A stretch of 10,896 bases of DNA. Source: an uncultured Bacilli bacterium (lineage in GTDB: Bacteria; Bacillota_I; Bacilli_A; RF39; UBA660). Below the pieces are notes generated by a model. It searched no databases. It had not been told where the DNA came from and was given only the letters and a program-made list of their open reading frames with translations. The stretch lies in NCBI GenBank assembly GCA_944351345.1, contig CALVPO010000044.1, forward strand, positions 1 to 10,896. Reading direction: 5' to 3'. The translations under genes were made by a program, and so were the position numbers. Below are positions 1 to 7,069 of this stretch, one piece after another; position 1 is the first letter of the stretch; each line of letters opens with the position of its first letter.

Positions 1-273
1 ATGTATTTAGATTATGCTGAATTACAAGCTGAAAATCATAATGCAATGACTATGAAAGATTGGGTAGAAAAATTAAATGCATTTTTACAATTTAATGGAC
101 AAGAAATCCTACATAATGCCGGTAAAATTTCTGCTAGGGTTGCACAAGAATTAGCATATCAAGAATATGATAAATTTAAAACAAAACAAGATAAGTTATA
201 TAAATCTGATTTTGATAACTTTCTTAATGAAATGAAAATGATAGAGAATGGAAGTGATAATAATGGTAAATGA
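1..273 (+). CDS. RhuM-family protein, C-terminal part (5' partial)
   Basis: The 90 visible residues resemble the C-terminal end of the RhuM ('virulence protein RhuM') family: a YLDYAE..A motif near the start, then a KLNAFLQFN segment, then a conserved NAGKISA stretch and an EYDKFK..QDKLY helix. Full RhuM proteins are roughly 300 residues or more, so the gene very probably begins before the window and the ATG at position 1 is an internal methionine. The family's biochemical role is not established; members often sit in genomic islands and near restriction or phage genes. The end at TGA 271-273 overlaps the next gene by 11 bases, which suggests translational coupling. Glutamate is coded almost only by GAA, unlike the housekeeping genes downstream. 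The family call comes from remembered sequence patterns. Confidence 0.72.
   Translation: MYLDYAELQAENHNAMTMKDWVEKLNAFLQFNGQEILHNAGKISARVAQELAYQEYDKFKTKQDKLYKSDFDNFLNEMKMIENGSDNNGK
250..258 (+). promoter_or_regulatory. Ribosome binding site deciding the start at 263
   Basis: GGAAGTGAT lies four bases before ATG 263. The same arrangement (GGAAGTGAT, four bases, ATG) precedes the rbgA gene. It argues for 263 rather than the in-frame ATG at 248, which has no comparable site in front of it. Confidence 0.6.
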
Positions 274-994
274 AGAAGGAAGTTTTAAAAAAGAAAAGCA
301 ACAAAAAAGACCAATAACAACTCTATTTATGTTAGAATCTCTTGACGGTAAGATCAGTAGTGGTAATACGGATGAATTAGATGCCGACAAAGATTGGTGT
401 CAAATTGATGGTGTGAAAGAAGGATTACATCAGTATTATGAAATAGAATCTACAACGGATGTTTTTTCATTAAATACTGGTAGAGTCATGTCTAAAATTG
501 GTGTGAATGATAGAAATAAATATCATGATAAAGTTGATATAAGCTTTGTGATTATTGATAACAAACCGCATTTAAATGAAAATGGAATTGAATATATATG
601 CAATTGGGTAGAAAAATTAATATTAGTTACTACAAATAAAAGCCATATTGCATACTCTTTAATAGAGAAATATGATAATCTAGATATTTTATATTATGAG
701 GAATTAAACTTAACAAAATTATTAGAAGATTTATATAGTAAATATCATGCGAAAAGATTAACAATTCAATCCGGTGGAAGTCTTAATGGATTATTTTTAC
801 GAGATGATTTAATTGACTACGTAAATATAGTAATTGCTCCATTATTAGTTGGAGGTAAAGATGTATCTACTTTGATCGATGGAGAGGCAATTAGTCATTC
901 AGAAGAATTAAATAAATTAAAAGCATTGGAACTTATTGAATGTAATCAATTAGACAATTCTTATATTCAACTAAAATACAAAGTGAAAAGATAA
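263..994 (+). CDS. RibD C-terminal / dihydrofolate-reductase-like oxidoreductase
   Basis: This 243-residue protein has the fold signature of the RibD C-terminal domain (dihydrofolate-reductase superfamily). Near the N-terminus is the substrate-loop motif SLDGKI (residues about 26-31). A glycine-rich SGGSLNG (about 170-176) is followed by a segment ending in IAPLLVGGK, which is where the family binds NADPH and closes its last strands. There is no cytidine-deaminase domain, and no riboflavin gene is nearby, so a role as the riboflavin enzyme RibD is not supported. Stand-alone members are annotated as 'dihydrofolate reductase family protein' with unknown substrates. About 17 charged residues precede the first strand. 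The gene overlaps the RhuM-like gene by 11 bases and is followed by a terminator, so the two form the end of one transcription unit. Codon choice is A-rich. An NADPH-dependent reductase is likely; the substrate is unknown. Confidence 0.75.
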   Translation: MVNEEGSFKKEKQQKRPITTLFMLESLDGKISSGNTDELDADKDWCQIDGVKEGLHQYYEIESTTDVFSLNTGRVMSKIGVNDRNKYHDKVDISFVIIDNKPHLNENGIEYICNWVEKLILVTTNKSHIAYSLIEKYDNLDILYYEELNLTKLLEDLYSKYHAKRLTIQSGGSLNGLFLRDDLIDYVNIVIAPLLVGGKDVSTLIDGEAISHSEELNKLKALELIECNQLDNSYIQLKYKVKR

Positions 995-1006
995 GACCTA
1001 ATTTAT

Positions 1007-1035
1007 AGAGTAGATATTTTCTACTTTTTCTTTTT
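1007..1035 (+). terminator. Intrinsic terminator after the RibD-like gene
   Basis: Bases 1007-1014 (AGAGTAGA) pair with 1020-1027 (TCTACTTT), giving eight pairs including one G-T, around a five-base loop. A T-rich run with two interruptions follows to about 1035. It sits 12 bases after the stop codon and just before the rbgA promoter, so it separates the accessory pair from the housekeeping operon. The stem is AT-rich and only moderately stable. Confidence 0.65.
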
Positions 1036-1046
1036 CCAGAAAAGTA

Positions 1047-1055
1047 TGATATAAT
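1047..1055 (+). promoter_or_regulatory. Extended -10 promoter for rbgA-recX
   Basis: TGATATAAT is a perfect -10 hexamer (1050-1055) with the extended TG element at 1047-1048. The region 17-18 bases upstream is only T-rich and has no good TTGACA, so recognition would rest on the extended -10. It lies about 29 bases before the rbgA start and right after a terminator. Confidence 0.65.
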
Positions 1056-1083
1056 TTAGTAGATTTATGAGGAAGTGATTACG

Positions 1084-1959
1084 ATGAATAATGAAAAAAT
1101 ACCAACAAATACCAATATTAATTGGTATCCTGGTCATATGGCTAAGACTAAAAGAGAGATAAAAGAGAAAATTGATTTAATTGATATTGTTTTTGAGGTT
1201 ATAGATTCTAGGATTCCTATGTCGTCTAAGAATAAAGAGATAGATGATATTGTTAAGAATAAGCCTAGGTTAATTGTTATGACTAAGAGGGATTTGTGTG
1301 ATGAGGAAGAGTCTTTAAAGTGGAAGAAATATTATGAGAGTTTAGGTTATAAAGTTATTATGGTTGATTTAATAAAAGATAATAAATGGAAAGATATTTT
1401 TAATATTACTAAAGAGATTGGTAAAGAAGTTAATGATAAGCGTATAAAGAAAGGGTTAAAACCAAGAAGACTTAGGGTTTTAATTTTGGGTATTCCTAAT
1501 GTTGGTAAGAGTACTTTAATTAATAGACTTGTTGGTAAGAAGGCTACTAATGTTGGTAATAGGCCTGGTGTTACTAAGAGTTTAGAGTGGATTAGGATTA
1601 ATAATGAGTTAGAATTACTTGATACTCCTGGTATTTTATGGCCTAGACTTGATGGAGAAAATATAGGGTTAAACTTAGCTTCTATGACGGCTATAAAAGA
1701 AGAAATATTAAATAAAGAGGATGTTTGTATTTATATAATTAATACTATGCTTAAGTTTTATCCAGATAGTTTTAGAAAAAGATATAAATTAAGTGAAGAT
1801 ATAAAAGATATAGTAATGATATTAGATCATATAGGTAAGAATATTGGAGCTTTTAGAAATAATGAGACTGATTATGATAAAGTTTATACGACAATATTAA
1901 AAGATTTGCGAGAAGGATATTTTGGTGGGGTGACATTTGATAGATATGAAGATAGATAA
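1084..1959 (+). CDS. rbgA: Ribosome biogenesis GTPase RbgA (YlqF)
   Basis: This is a 291-residue circularly permuted GTPase that acts late in 50S subunit assembly. The N-terminal NWYPGHM motif (residues 13-19) is diagnostic of YlqF/RbgA. The G motifs come in permuted order: G4 as TKRD (67-70), G1/P-loop GIPNVGKST (136-144), the G2 threonine in PGVT (161-164), and G3 DTPG (180-183) followed by ILWP. The G4 motif has Thr where Bacillus has Asn (NKAD), a tolerated variation. The C-terminal helical domain is present and the length fits the family (about 280-290). I chose ATG 1084 because the site AGGAAGTGAT ends four bases before it; the GTG at 1075 lies inside that site. It has its own promoter, and its end overlaps recX. 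Confidence 0.95.
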   Translation: MNNEKIPTNTNINWYPGHMAKTKREIKEKIDLIDIVFEVIDSRIPMSSKNKEIDDIVKNKPRLIVMTKRDLCDEEESLKWKKYYESLGYKVIMVDLIKDNKWKDIFNITKEIGKEVNDKRIKKGLKPRRLRVLILGIPNVGKSTLINRLVGKKATNVGNRPGVTKSLEWIRINNELELLDTPGILWPRLDGENIGLNLASMTAIKEEILNKEDVCIYIINTMLKFYPDSFRKRYKLSEDIKDIVMILDHIGKNIGAFRNNETDYDKVYTTILKDLREGYFGGVTFDRYEDR

Positions 1960-2557
1960 ATATGAAAAAATAGGTAGTTCTAAATATAGGCTTTTTCTTA
2001 GTAATGGTGAGGTTATTGATACTTATGATAATGTAATATTAAATTTAGATTTGTTGTTAAAGAGTGATATTAGTATTAGTGATTATAATAAAATATTAAA
2101 TGATACTGTTATTTATGATAAATATAATGCTTGTTTAAAATATATACAAGTAAGAGTTAGAAGTATAAAAGAGATAAGAGATTATTTAAAGAGAAAAAAT
2201 GCTAGTGATGAAGAGATAGAAATAATTATAGATAAGCTTATAGCTAGTGGTAATTTGAATGATGATTATTTTGTTAGTTGTTTTATTAAGGATAAGTTAA
2301 GATTTACTTCTTGGGGGCCTTATAAGGTATTAAATGAGCTTAAGAAGCATAATATAGATAGTGATATAATTAATAAATATTTATATCTTTTTGATGATAC
2401 TGTTGTTAGGGATAAATTAGATAGATTAATTGATAAACAGATTAATTCTAATCGTAAAGATTCTAATATGAAGTTAAAAAATAAGCTTTATAATAATTTT
2501 ATGAGACTAGGTTATAAATCAGGAATGATATTAGATATATTAAATTATAAGTTATAA
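1946..2557 (+). CDS. recX: RecA regulatory protein RecX
   Basis: This 203-residue protein belongs to the RecX family, which binds RecA filaments and modulates recombination and the SOS response. The family's three-helix repeats are visible: the RSIKEIRDYL segment (residues 72-81) followed by an RK pair, a helix ending in the characteristic 'GNLNDD' turn (about 102-107), then FIKDKL and a WGPYKV segment with the conserved Gly 124. The N-terminal part (MKIDKYEK, then RLFLSNGE) matches the usual beta-rich start of Bacillota RecX. The chosen ATG overlaps the end of rbgA by 14 bases; a GGGGTGA site lies about 12 bases upstream. A TTG at 1937 would add three residues and cannot be ruled out. The pairing with rbgA implies co-transcription and coupled translation. 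Confidence 0.88.
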   Translation: MKIDKYEKIGSSKYRLFLSNGEVIDTYDNVILNLDLLLKSDISISDYNKILNDTVIYDKYNACLKYIQVRVRSIKEIRDYLKRKNASDEEIEIIIDKLIASGNLNDDYFVSCFIKDKLRFTSWGPYKVLNELKKHNIDSDIINKYLYLFDDTVVRDKLDRLIDKQINSNRKDSNMKLKNKLYNNFMRLGYKSGMILDILNYKL

Positions 2558-2558
2558 T

Positions 2559-2591
2559 TCGACAAATATTTTATAGATATAATTATATAAT
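2559..2591 (+). promoter_or_regulatory. Possible promoter for the SirA-like gene
   Basis: After the recX stop there is TCGACA (2559-2564, five of six to TTGACA) and two TATAAT hexamers at 2578-2583 and 2586-2591. Neither spacing is ideal (13 and 21 bases), and TTATAT at 2583-2588 gives 18. The tract is extremely AT-rich, so chance matches are easy; only the clustering supports a promoter. Confidence 0.35.
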
Positions 2592-2597
2592 TTATAT

Positions 2598-2603
2598 GGT
2601 GAT
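2598..2603 (+). promoter_or_regulatory. Ribosome binding site deciding the GTG start at 2608
   Basis: GGTGAT ends four bases before GTG 2608, the same spacing as at 263 and 1084. An ATG at 2596 is in frame, but it overlaps this site and has nothing useful upstream. Confidence 0.5.
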
Positions 2604-2607
2604 TAGA

Positions 2608-3045
2608 GTGAGAGTTTTTTATGTATATAATATTAATGATTATTTTTGTAGTGTATATGATAAATATCCATATAAATTATATAAAATGCTAGAGGATGCT
2701 TATTTAACTAAGAGATACAATATAAAGTTATCTTCTTCTATGTATGAACAAGTAATAACTAATTTTAACAAGTTGTTTATGAATAATTTTATATTTGCTA
2801 ATAATAAGTTAGATATATATTATTATAATAAAGATAATATTCATCTTATAACTAATAGTTCTGAATATAGTAAGCTTATGGTTACTAGTTATTGTTTGAA
2901 AATTAAGACTAATTTAAATTATCCTAGATTTTTTTCTAATATTGGGCAATATAGTGATAACATATTTATTTGTGATTTTATAAATAAAGATTATTTTTGG
3001 TTAAATAAGGTGGTAAAAAATAAAAAAACTAATGTAAAACAATAG
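2608..3045 (+). CDS. SirA-like protein (sporulation inhibitor of replication family)
   Basis: This 145-residue basic, tyrosine- and asparagine-rich protein has no signal peptide or membrane segment. I place it in the SirA (YneE) family on three grounds. It begins with an RVFYVYNI strand like the YYTYLI start of SirA. It ends with a CDFINKDYFWLN motif (about 122-133) that parallels the FDFNSKRYGWLN of Bacillus SirA. The gene is directly followed by yneF, as yneE is in Bacillus. Known function: Bacillus SirA binds DnaA domain I and blocks new replication rounds at sporulation onset. Whether this organism sporulates cannot be seen here, so the homologue may act on DnaA in another setting. Overall identity is low and the middle is poorly conserved. 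The start is GTG, chosen from the ribosome binding site. Confidence 0.68.
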   Translation: MRVFYVYNINDYFCSVYDKYPYKLYKMLEDAYLTKRYNIKLSSSMYEQVITNFNKLFMNNFIFANNKLDIYYYNKDNIHLITNSSEYSKLMVTSYCLKIKTNLNYPRFFSNIGQYSDNIFICDFINKDYFWLNKVVKNKKTNVKQ

Positions 3046-3071
3046 ACAAAGAAAGTATTATTTAGTAAAAT
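3043..3071 (+). promoter_or_regulatory. Promoter for yneF
   Basis: TAGACA (3043-3048) and TAAAAT (3066-3071) are separated by exactly 17 bases, each one mismatch from consensus. The -35 begins at the stop codon of the SirA-like gene. An inverted repeat, ATTATTT..AAATAAT (about 3057-3074), overlaps the -10. It lacks a T run, so it is not a terminator, but it could be a small operator. Confidence 0.5.
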
Positions 3072-3078
3072 AATCTTT

Positions 3079-3086
3079 AAGGAGGT
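3079..3086 (+). promoter_or_regulatory. Strong ribosome binding site for yneF
   Basis: AAGGAGGT is the fullest Shine-Dalgarno match in the window, six bases before ATG 3093. It suggests efficient translation of this tiny gene. Confidence 0.75.
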
Positions 3087-3092
3087 ATATTT

Positions 3093-3302
3093 ATGTTAAG
3101 AGATATACTATATTTAGTTATAGGGTTAATAGCAGGAGGAATAATTGGTTTTTTAGTTGCAAGGAAGTATATGAAGAAATATCTTAAAGAAAATCCTCCT
3201 ATTAATGAGAAGATGATTAGGGCTATGATGAGTGGTATGGGAAGGACACCAACGCAGAAGCAGGTTAATCAGATGATGAAGCAAATGAATAAGTTTATGT
3301 AA
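3093..3302 (+). CDS. yneF: YneF family small membrane protein (UPF0154)
   Basis: This 69-residue protein has one N-terminal transmembrane helix (about residues 5-23, with AGGIIG glycine packing), a basic RKYMKKYLK stretch that would face the cytoplasm, and a conserved tail with NPPINEKMIRAMM, the motif GRTPTQKQ, and a Met-rich end. This order and length match the YneF/UPF0154 family, found across Bacilli and Mollicutes, with no settled function. It has its own likely promoter, a near-perfect ribosome binding site, and a terminator whose loop carries its stop codon, so it can be a one-gene transcription unit. Its position after the SirA-like gene repeats the Bacillus yneE-yneF order. Confidence 0.92.
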   Translation: MLRDILYLVIGLIAGGIIGFLVARKYMKKYLKENPPINEKMIRAMMSGMGRTPTQKQVNQMMKQMNKFM

Positions 3303-3320
3303 GCTTATTCTTTTTCTTTT
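3287..3320 (+). terminator. Intrinsic terminator overlapping the yneF stop codon
   Basis: GAATAAG (3287-3293) pairs with CTTATTC (3304-3310) across a ten-base loop that includes the TAA stop of yneF (3300-3302). A T-rich run, TTTTTCTTTT, follows at 3311-3320. The left stem arm is coding sequence. Confidence 0.7.
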
Positions 3321-3321
3321 C

Positions 3322-3351
3322 TTGACTAATAAGGTCATATGATGATATAGT
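3322..3351 (+). promoter_or_regulatory. Promoter for fhs-hemW
   Basis: TTGACT (3322-3327) and TATAGT (3346-3351) are 18 bases apart, with an extended TGA immediately before the -10 (3343-3345). Both hexamers are one base from consensus. It starts right after the T run of the yneF terminator and about 35 bases before the fhs start. This is the best two-element promoter in the window. Confidence 0.72.
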
Positions 3352-3385
3352 TTTATTAATTATATTGTTTGGAGGAGAGTGTGTT

Positions 3386-5014
3386 ATGGATATAGATATT
3401 GCTAGAAGTGTAAAATTAAATAAGATAAATAGTGTTGCTAGGAGTTTAGGAGTTAAAAGAGAGAATATTATTCCTTATGGAGATTATATGGGGAAGATTA
3501 AGTTTGATAAAATAGATGATAATAAGAATGGGAAACTTATTTTGGTTACTAGTATTAATCCTACTTCTTATGGTGAAGGTAAGACAACTGTTAGTATTGG
3601 TCTTAATGATGCTCTTTGTAGTTTAGGTAAAAATTCAGTTGCAGTGTTGAGAGAACCTTCTTTGGGACCTGTTTTTGGTATAAAAGGTGGTGCTTGTGGT
3701 GGGGGATATTCACAAGTTGTTCCTATGGAGGATATTAATTTGCATTTTACTGGGGATATTCATGCTATAACTACGGCTAATAATTTGATAAGTGCGGCTA
3801 TTGATAATCATATATATTTTGGTAATGAGCTTGATATTGATGTTAATAATATTTGTTTTAAGAGATGTATGGATATGAATGATAGAGCTCTTAGAAATAT
3901 AGAGTTATCTAATAGACATGAGTCTTTTAATATAACAGCGGCATCTGAGATTATGAGTGTTTTATGTTTGAGTAATGATTTTCATGATTTGAAAAGAAAG
4001 CTTGCTAATATATTAATAGCGTATAATAGTAAGGGGGAAGCTATATTTGCTAGAGATTTGAAATTAGAAGGGGCACTTGCTACTATTTTGAAGGATGCTA
4101 TTCGTCCAAATTTGGTTCAGACTCTAGAACATAATCCTGTTATAATACATGGTGGTCCTTTTGCTAATATTGCTCATGGTTGTAATAGTATTATTGCAAC
4201 TAAGCTTGGGCTTAAGTTGGCAGATTATGTTGTTACAGAGGCTGGTTTTGGTTCTGATTTGGGGGCTGAGAAGTTTTTTGATATTAAGTGCCGTTATGCT
4301 GGGTTAAAGCCTGATTGTGTTGTTATAGTTGTAACAATTAAGGCTTTAAAGTATAATGGTGGAGTTAGTGATGAGGATATTTTAAAAGAGGATGTTGAGG
4401 CTTTGCAGAAGGGAATTTCTAATTTAGAGGTACATATTGAGAATATGCTTAAGTATACTTCTAATATAGTTGTTACTTTAAATAAGTTTGATACTGATAC
4501 TAAGAGAGAGATAGATTTTATTAGGCAATTTTTATTAGGAAAGCAGGTTAGGTTTGCTATTAATGAGTCATATATGCGTGGTGGTAAGGGAGCAGTAGAT
4601 TTGGCTTCTAAGGTACTTGATGTTTGTTCTTGTGATAATGATTTTAAGCTTTTGTATGATGAAAAATTGCCTATTCGTGAGAAGATAGAGATAATTGCTA
4701 AAGAGATTTATCATGCTTCAGGTGTTTTATATGATGATAGTGCTTTAGAATCTACTTCTAATATAGAGAAATTAGGTCTTGATAAGTTGCCTGTTTGTAT
4801 TGCTAAGACACAATATTCTATTTCGGATAATCCTAAATTGTTAGGCTATCCTAAGGGGTATGATGTTACGGTTCGTGGAGTTAGTGTTTATAGTGGAGCT
4901 GGTTTTATCGTAGTTTATTTAGGTAATATTATGACTATGCCAGGTTTATCTAGGAGACCTAATTATGAGAAAATAGATATTGATGATAATTATAATATAG
5001 AAGGTTTGTTTTAA
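3386..5014 (+). CDS. fhs: Formate-tetrahydrofolate ligase
   Basis: This cytoplasmic enzyme makes 10-formyl-tetrahydrofolate from formate, tetrahydrofolate and ATP. The 542-residue length is slightly below the usual 555-560. The ATP-binding segment with GEGKTT is at about residues 63-68, preceded by TSINPTSY. It is followed by the family hallmark block REPSLGPVFGIKGG and a long PMEDINLHFTGD segment. Later blocks are TEAGFGSDLGAEKF, the NGG loop after IKALKY, and a C-terminal MPGLSRRP followed by an ending in EGLF, all as in known Fhs. ATG 3386 follows GGAGGAGAG by six bases; a TTG at 3365 is upstream of that site and unlikely. The stop shares its last A with the hemW start (TAATG), so translation is coupled. 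The product is the formyl donor for Fmt, encoded two genes later, and for purine synthesis. Confidence 0.97.
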   Translation: MDIDIARSVKLNKINSVARSLGVKRENIIPYGDYMGKIKFDKIDDNKNGKLILVTSINPTSYGEGKTTVSIGLNDALCSLGKNSVAVLREPSLGPVFGIKGGACGGGYSQVVPMEDINLHFTGDIHAITTANNLISAAIDNHIYFGNELDIDVNNICFKRCMDMNDRALRNIELSNRHESFNITAASEIMSVLCLSNDFHDLKRKLANILIAYNSKGEAIFARDLKLEGALATILKDAIRPNLVQTLEHNPVIIHGGPFANIAHGCNSIIATKLGLKLADYVVTEAGFGSDLGAEKFFDIKCRYAGLKPDCVVIVVTIKALKYNGGVSDEDILKEDVEALQKGISNLEVHIENMLKYTSNIVVTLNKFDTDTKREIDFIRQFLLGKQVRFAINESYMRGGKGAVDLASKVLDVCSCDNDFKLLYDEKLPIREKIEIIAKEIYHASGVLYDDSALESTSNIEKLGLDKLPVCIAKTQYSISDNPKLLGYPKGYDVTVRGVSVYSGAGFIVVYLGNIMTMPGLSRRPNYEKIDIDDNYNIEGLF

Positions 5015-6090
5015 TGTTTGTATATATTCATGTTCCTTTTTGTAGTAATATTTGTGCTTATTGTGATTTTCCTAAGGTTTTATATGATAAAAAATATATT
5101 GATAGGTATCTTGAGAGATTAGATGAGGAGATTGATGCAAGATATAAGGGAGAGAAAGTTGGGTCTATATTTATTGGAGGTGGTACTCCTACTAGTCTTA
5201 GTTATCAGGAATTAGAGAGATTACTTAAGTTAAAAGATAAGTTATGCTTGGATAGTGATATAGAATTTACAATTGAGTCTAATGTCGAATGTTTAAATGA
5301 AGAAAAGATAAAATTACTGAAAAAGTATGGTGTTAATAGAGTAAGTTTGGGAGTGCAATCTTTTGATGATAGTGTTTTGAAAGATTTGAATAGGCATCAT
5401 ACTGGGGCAGATGTTTTTAGAGTTGTAGATATGCTAAAGAGTGTTGGTATATTTTCTATTTCTATTGATTTGATATATGGTGTTCGTGATGATATAGATA
5501 TTGTTCGTGATGATATTAATAATTTTTTGAAGTTAGATATTCCTCATGTTTCATGTTATAGTTTAATAATAGAGGATAATACTTTATATGGGGTTAATAA
5601 TAGAGAGTATATTGATGATGATATTGAATATAAGATGTATACTTTTATTTCGAATACTTTAGAAGAACATGGCTATAAGCATTATGAGGTTAGCAATTAT
5701 GCGAAAGAGGGCTATTATTCTCTACATAATATTAATTATTGGGATAATGGGGAATATTATGGTTTTGGTATGGGGGCTGTTAGTTATGTTAATAGTAATA
5801 GAATTAGTAATACTAGGAATTTGAGTAAGTATTTAAAGGGGGATATGGTAGATAGTATTATTTATGAGGATAAAGAGACTAGTATGTCTAATTCTATTAT
5901 ACTTGGTTTAAGGAAAGTAAAGGGAATAGAGGTTTTAGAGTTTAATTTAAGATATGGTGTTGATATAATTAATTTATATAATATTAGGGAGTTAATAGAT
6001 GAAGGTAAGTTAGTATATAAGAATGGTTATTTATATATTGCAACTGATTATTATTATGTGGCTAATGATATTTTGGTGAATTTTGTTTAA
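5014..6090 (+). CDS. hemW: HemW-like radical SAM protein (heme chaperone)
   Basis: This 358-residue radical SAM protein starts almost at once with the CX3CX2C cluster motif (Cys 10, 14, 17) in the context HVPFCSNICAYCDF. HemW proteins have 'CDF' here, whereas true HemN oxidases have an extra Cys two residues on. The SAM-binding GGGTPT is at 55-60, followed by ESNVECL, a VNRVSLGVQSF strand, and IDLIYGV. The C-terminal HemW domain with the YEVSNYA and HNINYW motifs is present. Family role: HemW binds heme and an Fe4S4 cluster and is thought to deliver heme to target proteins; it is often mislabelled as coproporphyrinogen oxidase. No other heme gene is in view. It is slightly shorter than typical (about 375). 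It overlaps the fhs stop by one base. Confidence 0.92.
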   Translation: MFVYIHVPFCSNICAYCDFPKVLYDKKYIDRYLERLDEEIDARYKGEKVGSIFIGGGTPTSLSYQELERLLKLKDKLCLDSDIEFTIESNVECLNEEKIKLLKKYGVNRVSLGVQSFDDSVLKDLNRHHTGADVFRVVDMLKSVGIFSISIDLIYGVRDDIDIVRDDINNFLKLDIPHVSCYSLIIEDNTLYGVNNREYIDDDIEYKMYTFISNTLEEHGYKHYEVSNYAKEGYYSLHNINYWDNGEYYGFGMGAVSYVNSNRISNTRNLSKYLKGDMVDSIIYEDKETSMSNSIILGLRKVKGIEVLEFNLRYGVDIINLYNIRELIDEGKLVYKNGYLYIATDYYYVANDILVNFV

Positions 6091-6105
6091 TTTTTTGTCT
6101 ATTTT

Positions 6106-6114
6106 TGGTATAAT
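6106..6114 (+). promoter_or_regulatory. Extended -10 promoter for fmt
   Basis: TGGTATAAT gives a perfect -10 (6109-6114) plus the extended TG element (6106-6107). No convincing -35 is at the right distance; the upstream sequence is T-rich. It lies in the 46-base gap after hemW, so fmt can be transcribed independently, although read-through from hemW is also possible because no terminator is seen. Confidence 0.6.
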
Positions 6115-6136
6115 GGTTTAAATAGAAGGTGATATT

Positions 6137-7069
6137 TTGAAAAAAAGAGTGGTTTTTATGGGAACTCCTAGTTTTGCTGTTCCGGTATTGGAAGGGTTAA
6201 TTCGTGATTATGATGTTTTGATGGTGGTTTGTCAGCCTGATAAGAAGAAAGATAGAAAAGGTAATATAGAGTATCCTGCTACTAAGAGGGTTGCTCTTGC
6301 TAATAATATAGAAGTTTTTCAACCTGTTAAGATTAAGAGTGATTATCAAAGAATTATTGATGTTAATCCTGATATTATTATTACTTGTGCATATGGTCAG
6401 ATAATTCCTGATGTTATTTTAAATTTTCCTAAATATGGGTGTATAAATGTTCATGGTTCTTTACTTCCGGAACTTAGAGGTGGTGCTCCTATTCATTGGT
6501 CTATTATAAGAGGATATAAGAAAACTGGTATTACTATTATGGATATGGTGTCTTTAATGGATGCTGGTGATATTATAAGTCAAGAGAGTATTTTGATAGA
6601 TGATGATATGATTCTTGATACTCTATATGAGAGGATGTCTTATTTGGGAAGAGATTTGCTTCTTAAGACATTACCTAGTATTCTTGATGGTACTTGTACT
6701 AGGGTTAAACAGGATGATGATAAAGTTACTTTTGCGTATAATGTTAGGAAAGAGGATACTAAGATAGATTTTTCTAAGAATAGTCTAGATATAAAAAATT
6801 TAGTTAGAGGGCTTAATTCGACTCCTGGTGCTTATTGTTATTTAGATGGTAAGAGAATGAAAGTGTATGAAGTAGAAATATTGGGAAAAACTAATAGCGA
6901 GTGCTATGGGGAGATTGTTCGGGTTGATAAGGATGGTTTTGTTTGTGTTACAGGGGATAATCTTATAAAGATCAAGGATTTGGCAATAGAGGGAAAGAAA
7001 CGTTGTTTAGCTTGTGATTATATTAATGGGGTAGGAAAGGATGAATTAGTAGGTAAGGTGTTAGTGTAG
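6137..7069 (+). CDS. fmt: Methionyl-tRNA formyltransferase
   Basis: This enzyme transfers the formyl group from 10-formyl-tetrahydrofolate to initiator Met-tRNA. The 310-residue length is typical. The N-terminal Rossmann-like domain opens with VVFMGTPSFAVP (residues 5-16). The catalytic triad is visible: Asn 104 and His 106 in NVHGSLLP and Asp 142 in MDAGDII. The folate-loop motif SLLPELRGGAPIHW covers about 108-121, followed by TGITIMDM. The C-terminal OB-fold tRNA-binding domain starts near residue 205. The start is a TTG, read from the AAGGTGAT site three bases upstream; no better ATG exists before the first strand. Its stop is immediately followed by the ATG of the next gene. An upstream fhs supplying its co-substrate gives the context a clear metabolic logic. 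Confidence 0.96.
   Translation: MKKRVVFMGTPSFAVPVLEGLIRDYDVLMVVCQPDKKKDRKGNIEYPATKRVALANNIEVFQPVKIKSDYQRIIDVNPDIIITCAYGQIIPDVILNFPKYGCINVHGSLLPELRGGAPIHWSIIRGYKKTGITIMDMVSLMDAGDIISQESILIDDDMILDTLYERMSYLGRDLLLKTLPSILDGTCTRVKQDDDKVTFAYNVRKEDTKIDFSKNSLDIKNLVRGLNSTPGAYCYLDGKRMKVYEVEILGKTNSECYGEIVRVDKDGFVCVTGDNLIKIKDLAIEGKKRCLACDYINGVGKDELVGKVLV

Noticed and set aside
196..390. Minus-strand open frame of 64 codons
   Set aside because: It lies opposite the RhuM-like and RibD-like genes, is low in complexity and has no ribosome binding site or family resemblance.
3057..3074. Terminator between the SirA-like gene and yneF
   Set aside because: The inverted repeat ATTATTT..AAATAAT is all A and T and is followed by CTTTAAGG rather than a T run; it overlaps the yneF promoter instead.
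3153..3338. Minus-strand open frame of 61 codons opposite yneF
   Set aside because: Its His/Leu-rich product is the complement of the Met-rich yneF tail and has no independent support.
3303..3385. Folate-responsive riboswitch upstream of fhs
   Set aside because: Only about 35 bases separate the -10 from the start codon, too short for a known folate riboswitch, and no such fold is visible.
5014..6090. Coproporphyrinogen III oxidase HemN
   Set aside because: The protein lacks the extra Cys of the HemN cluster motif and has the CDF context of HemW; no other heme synthesis gene is nearby.
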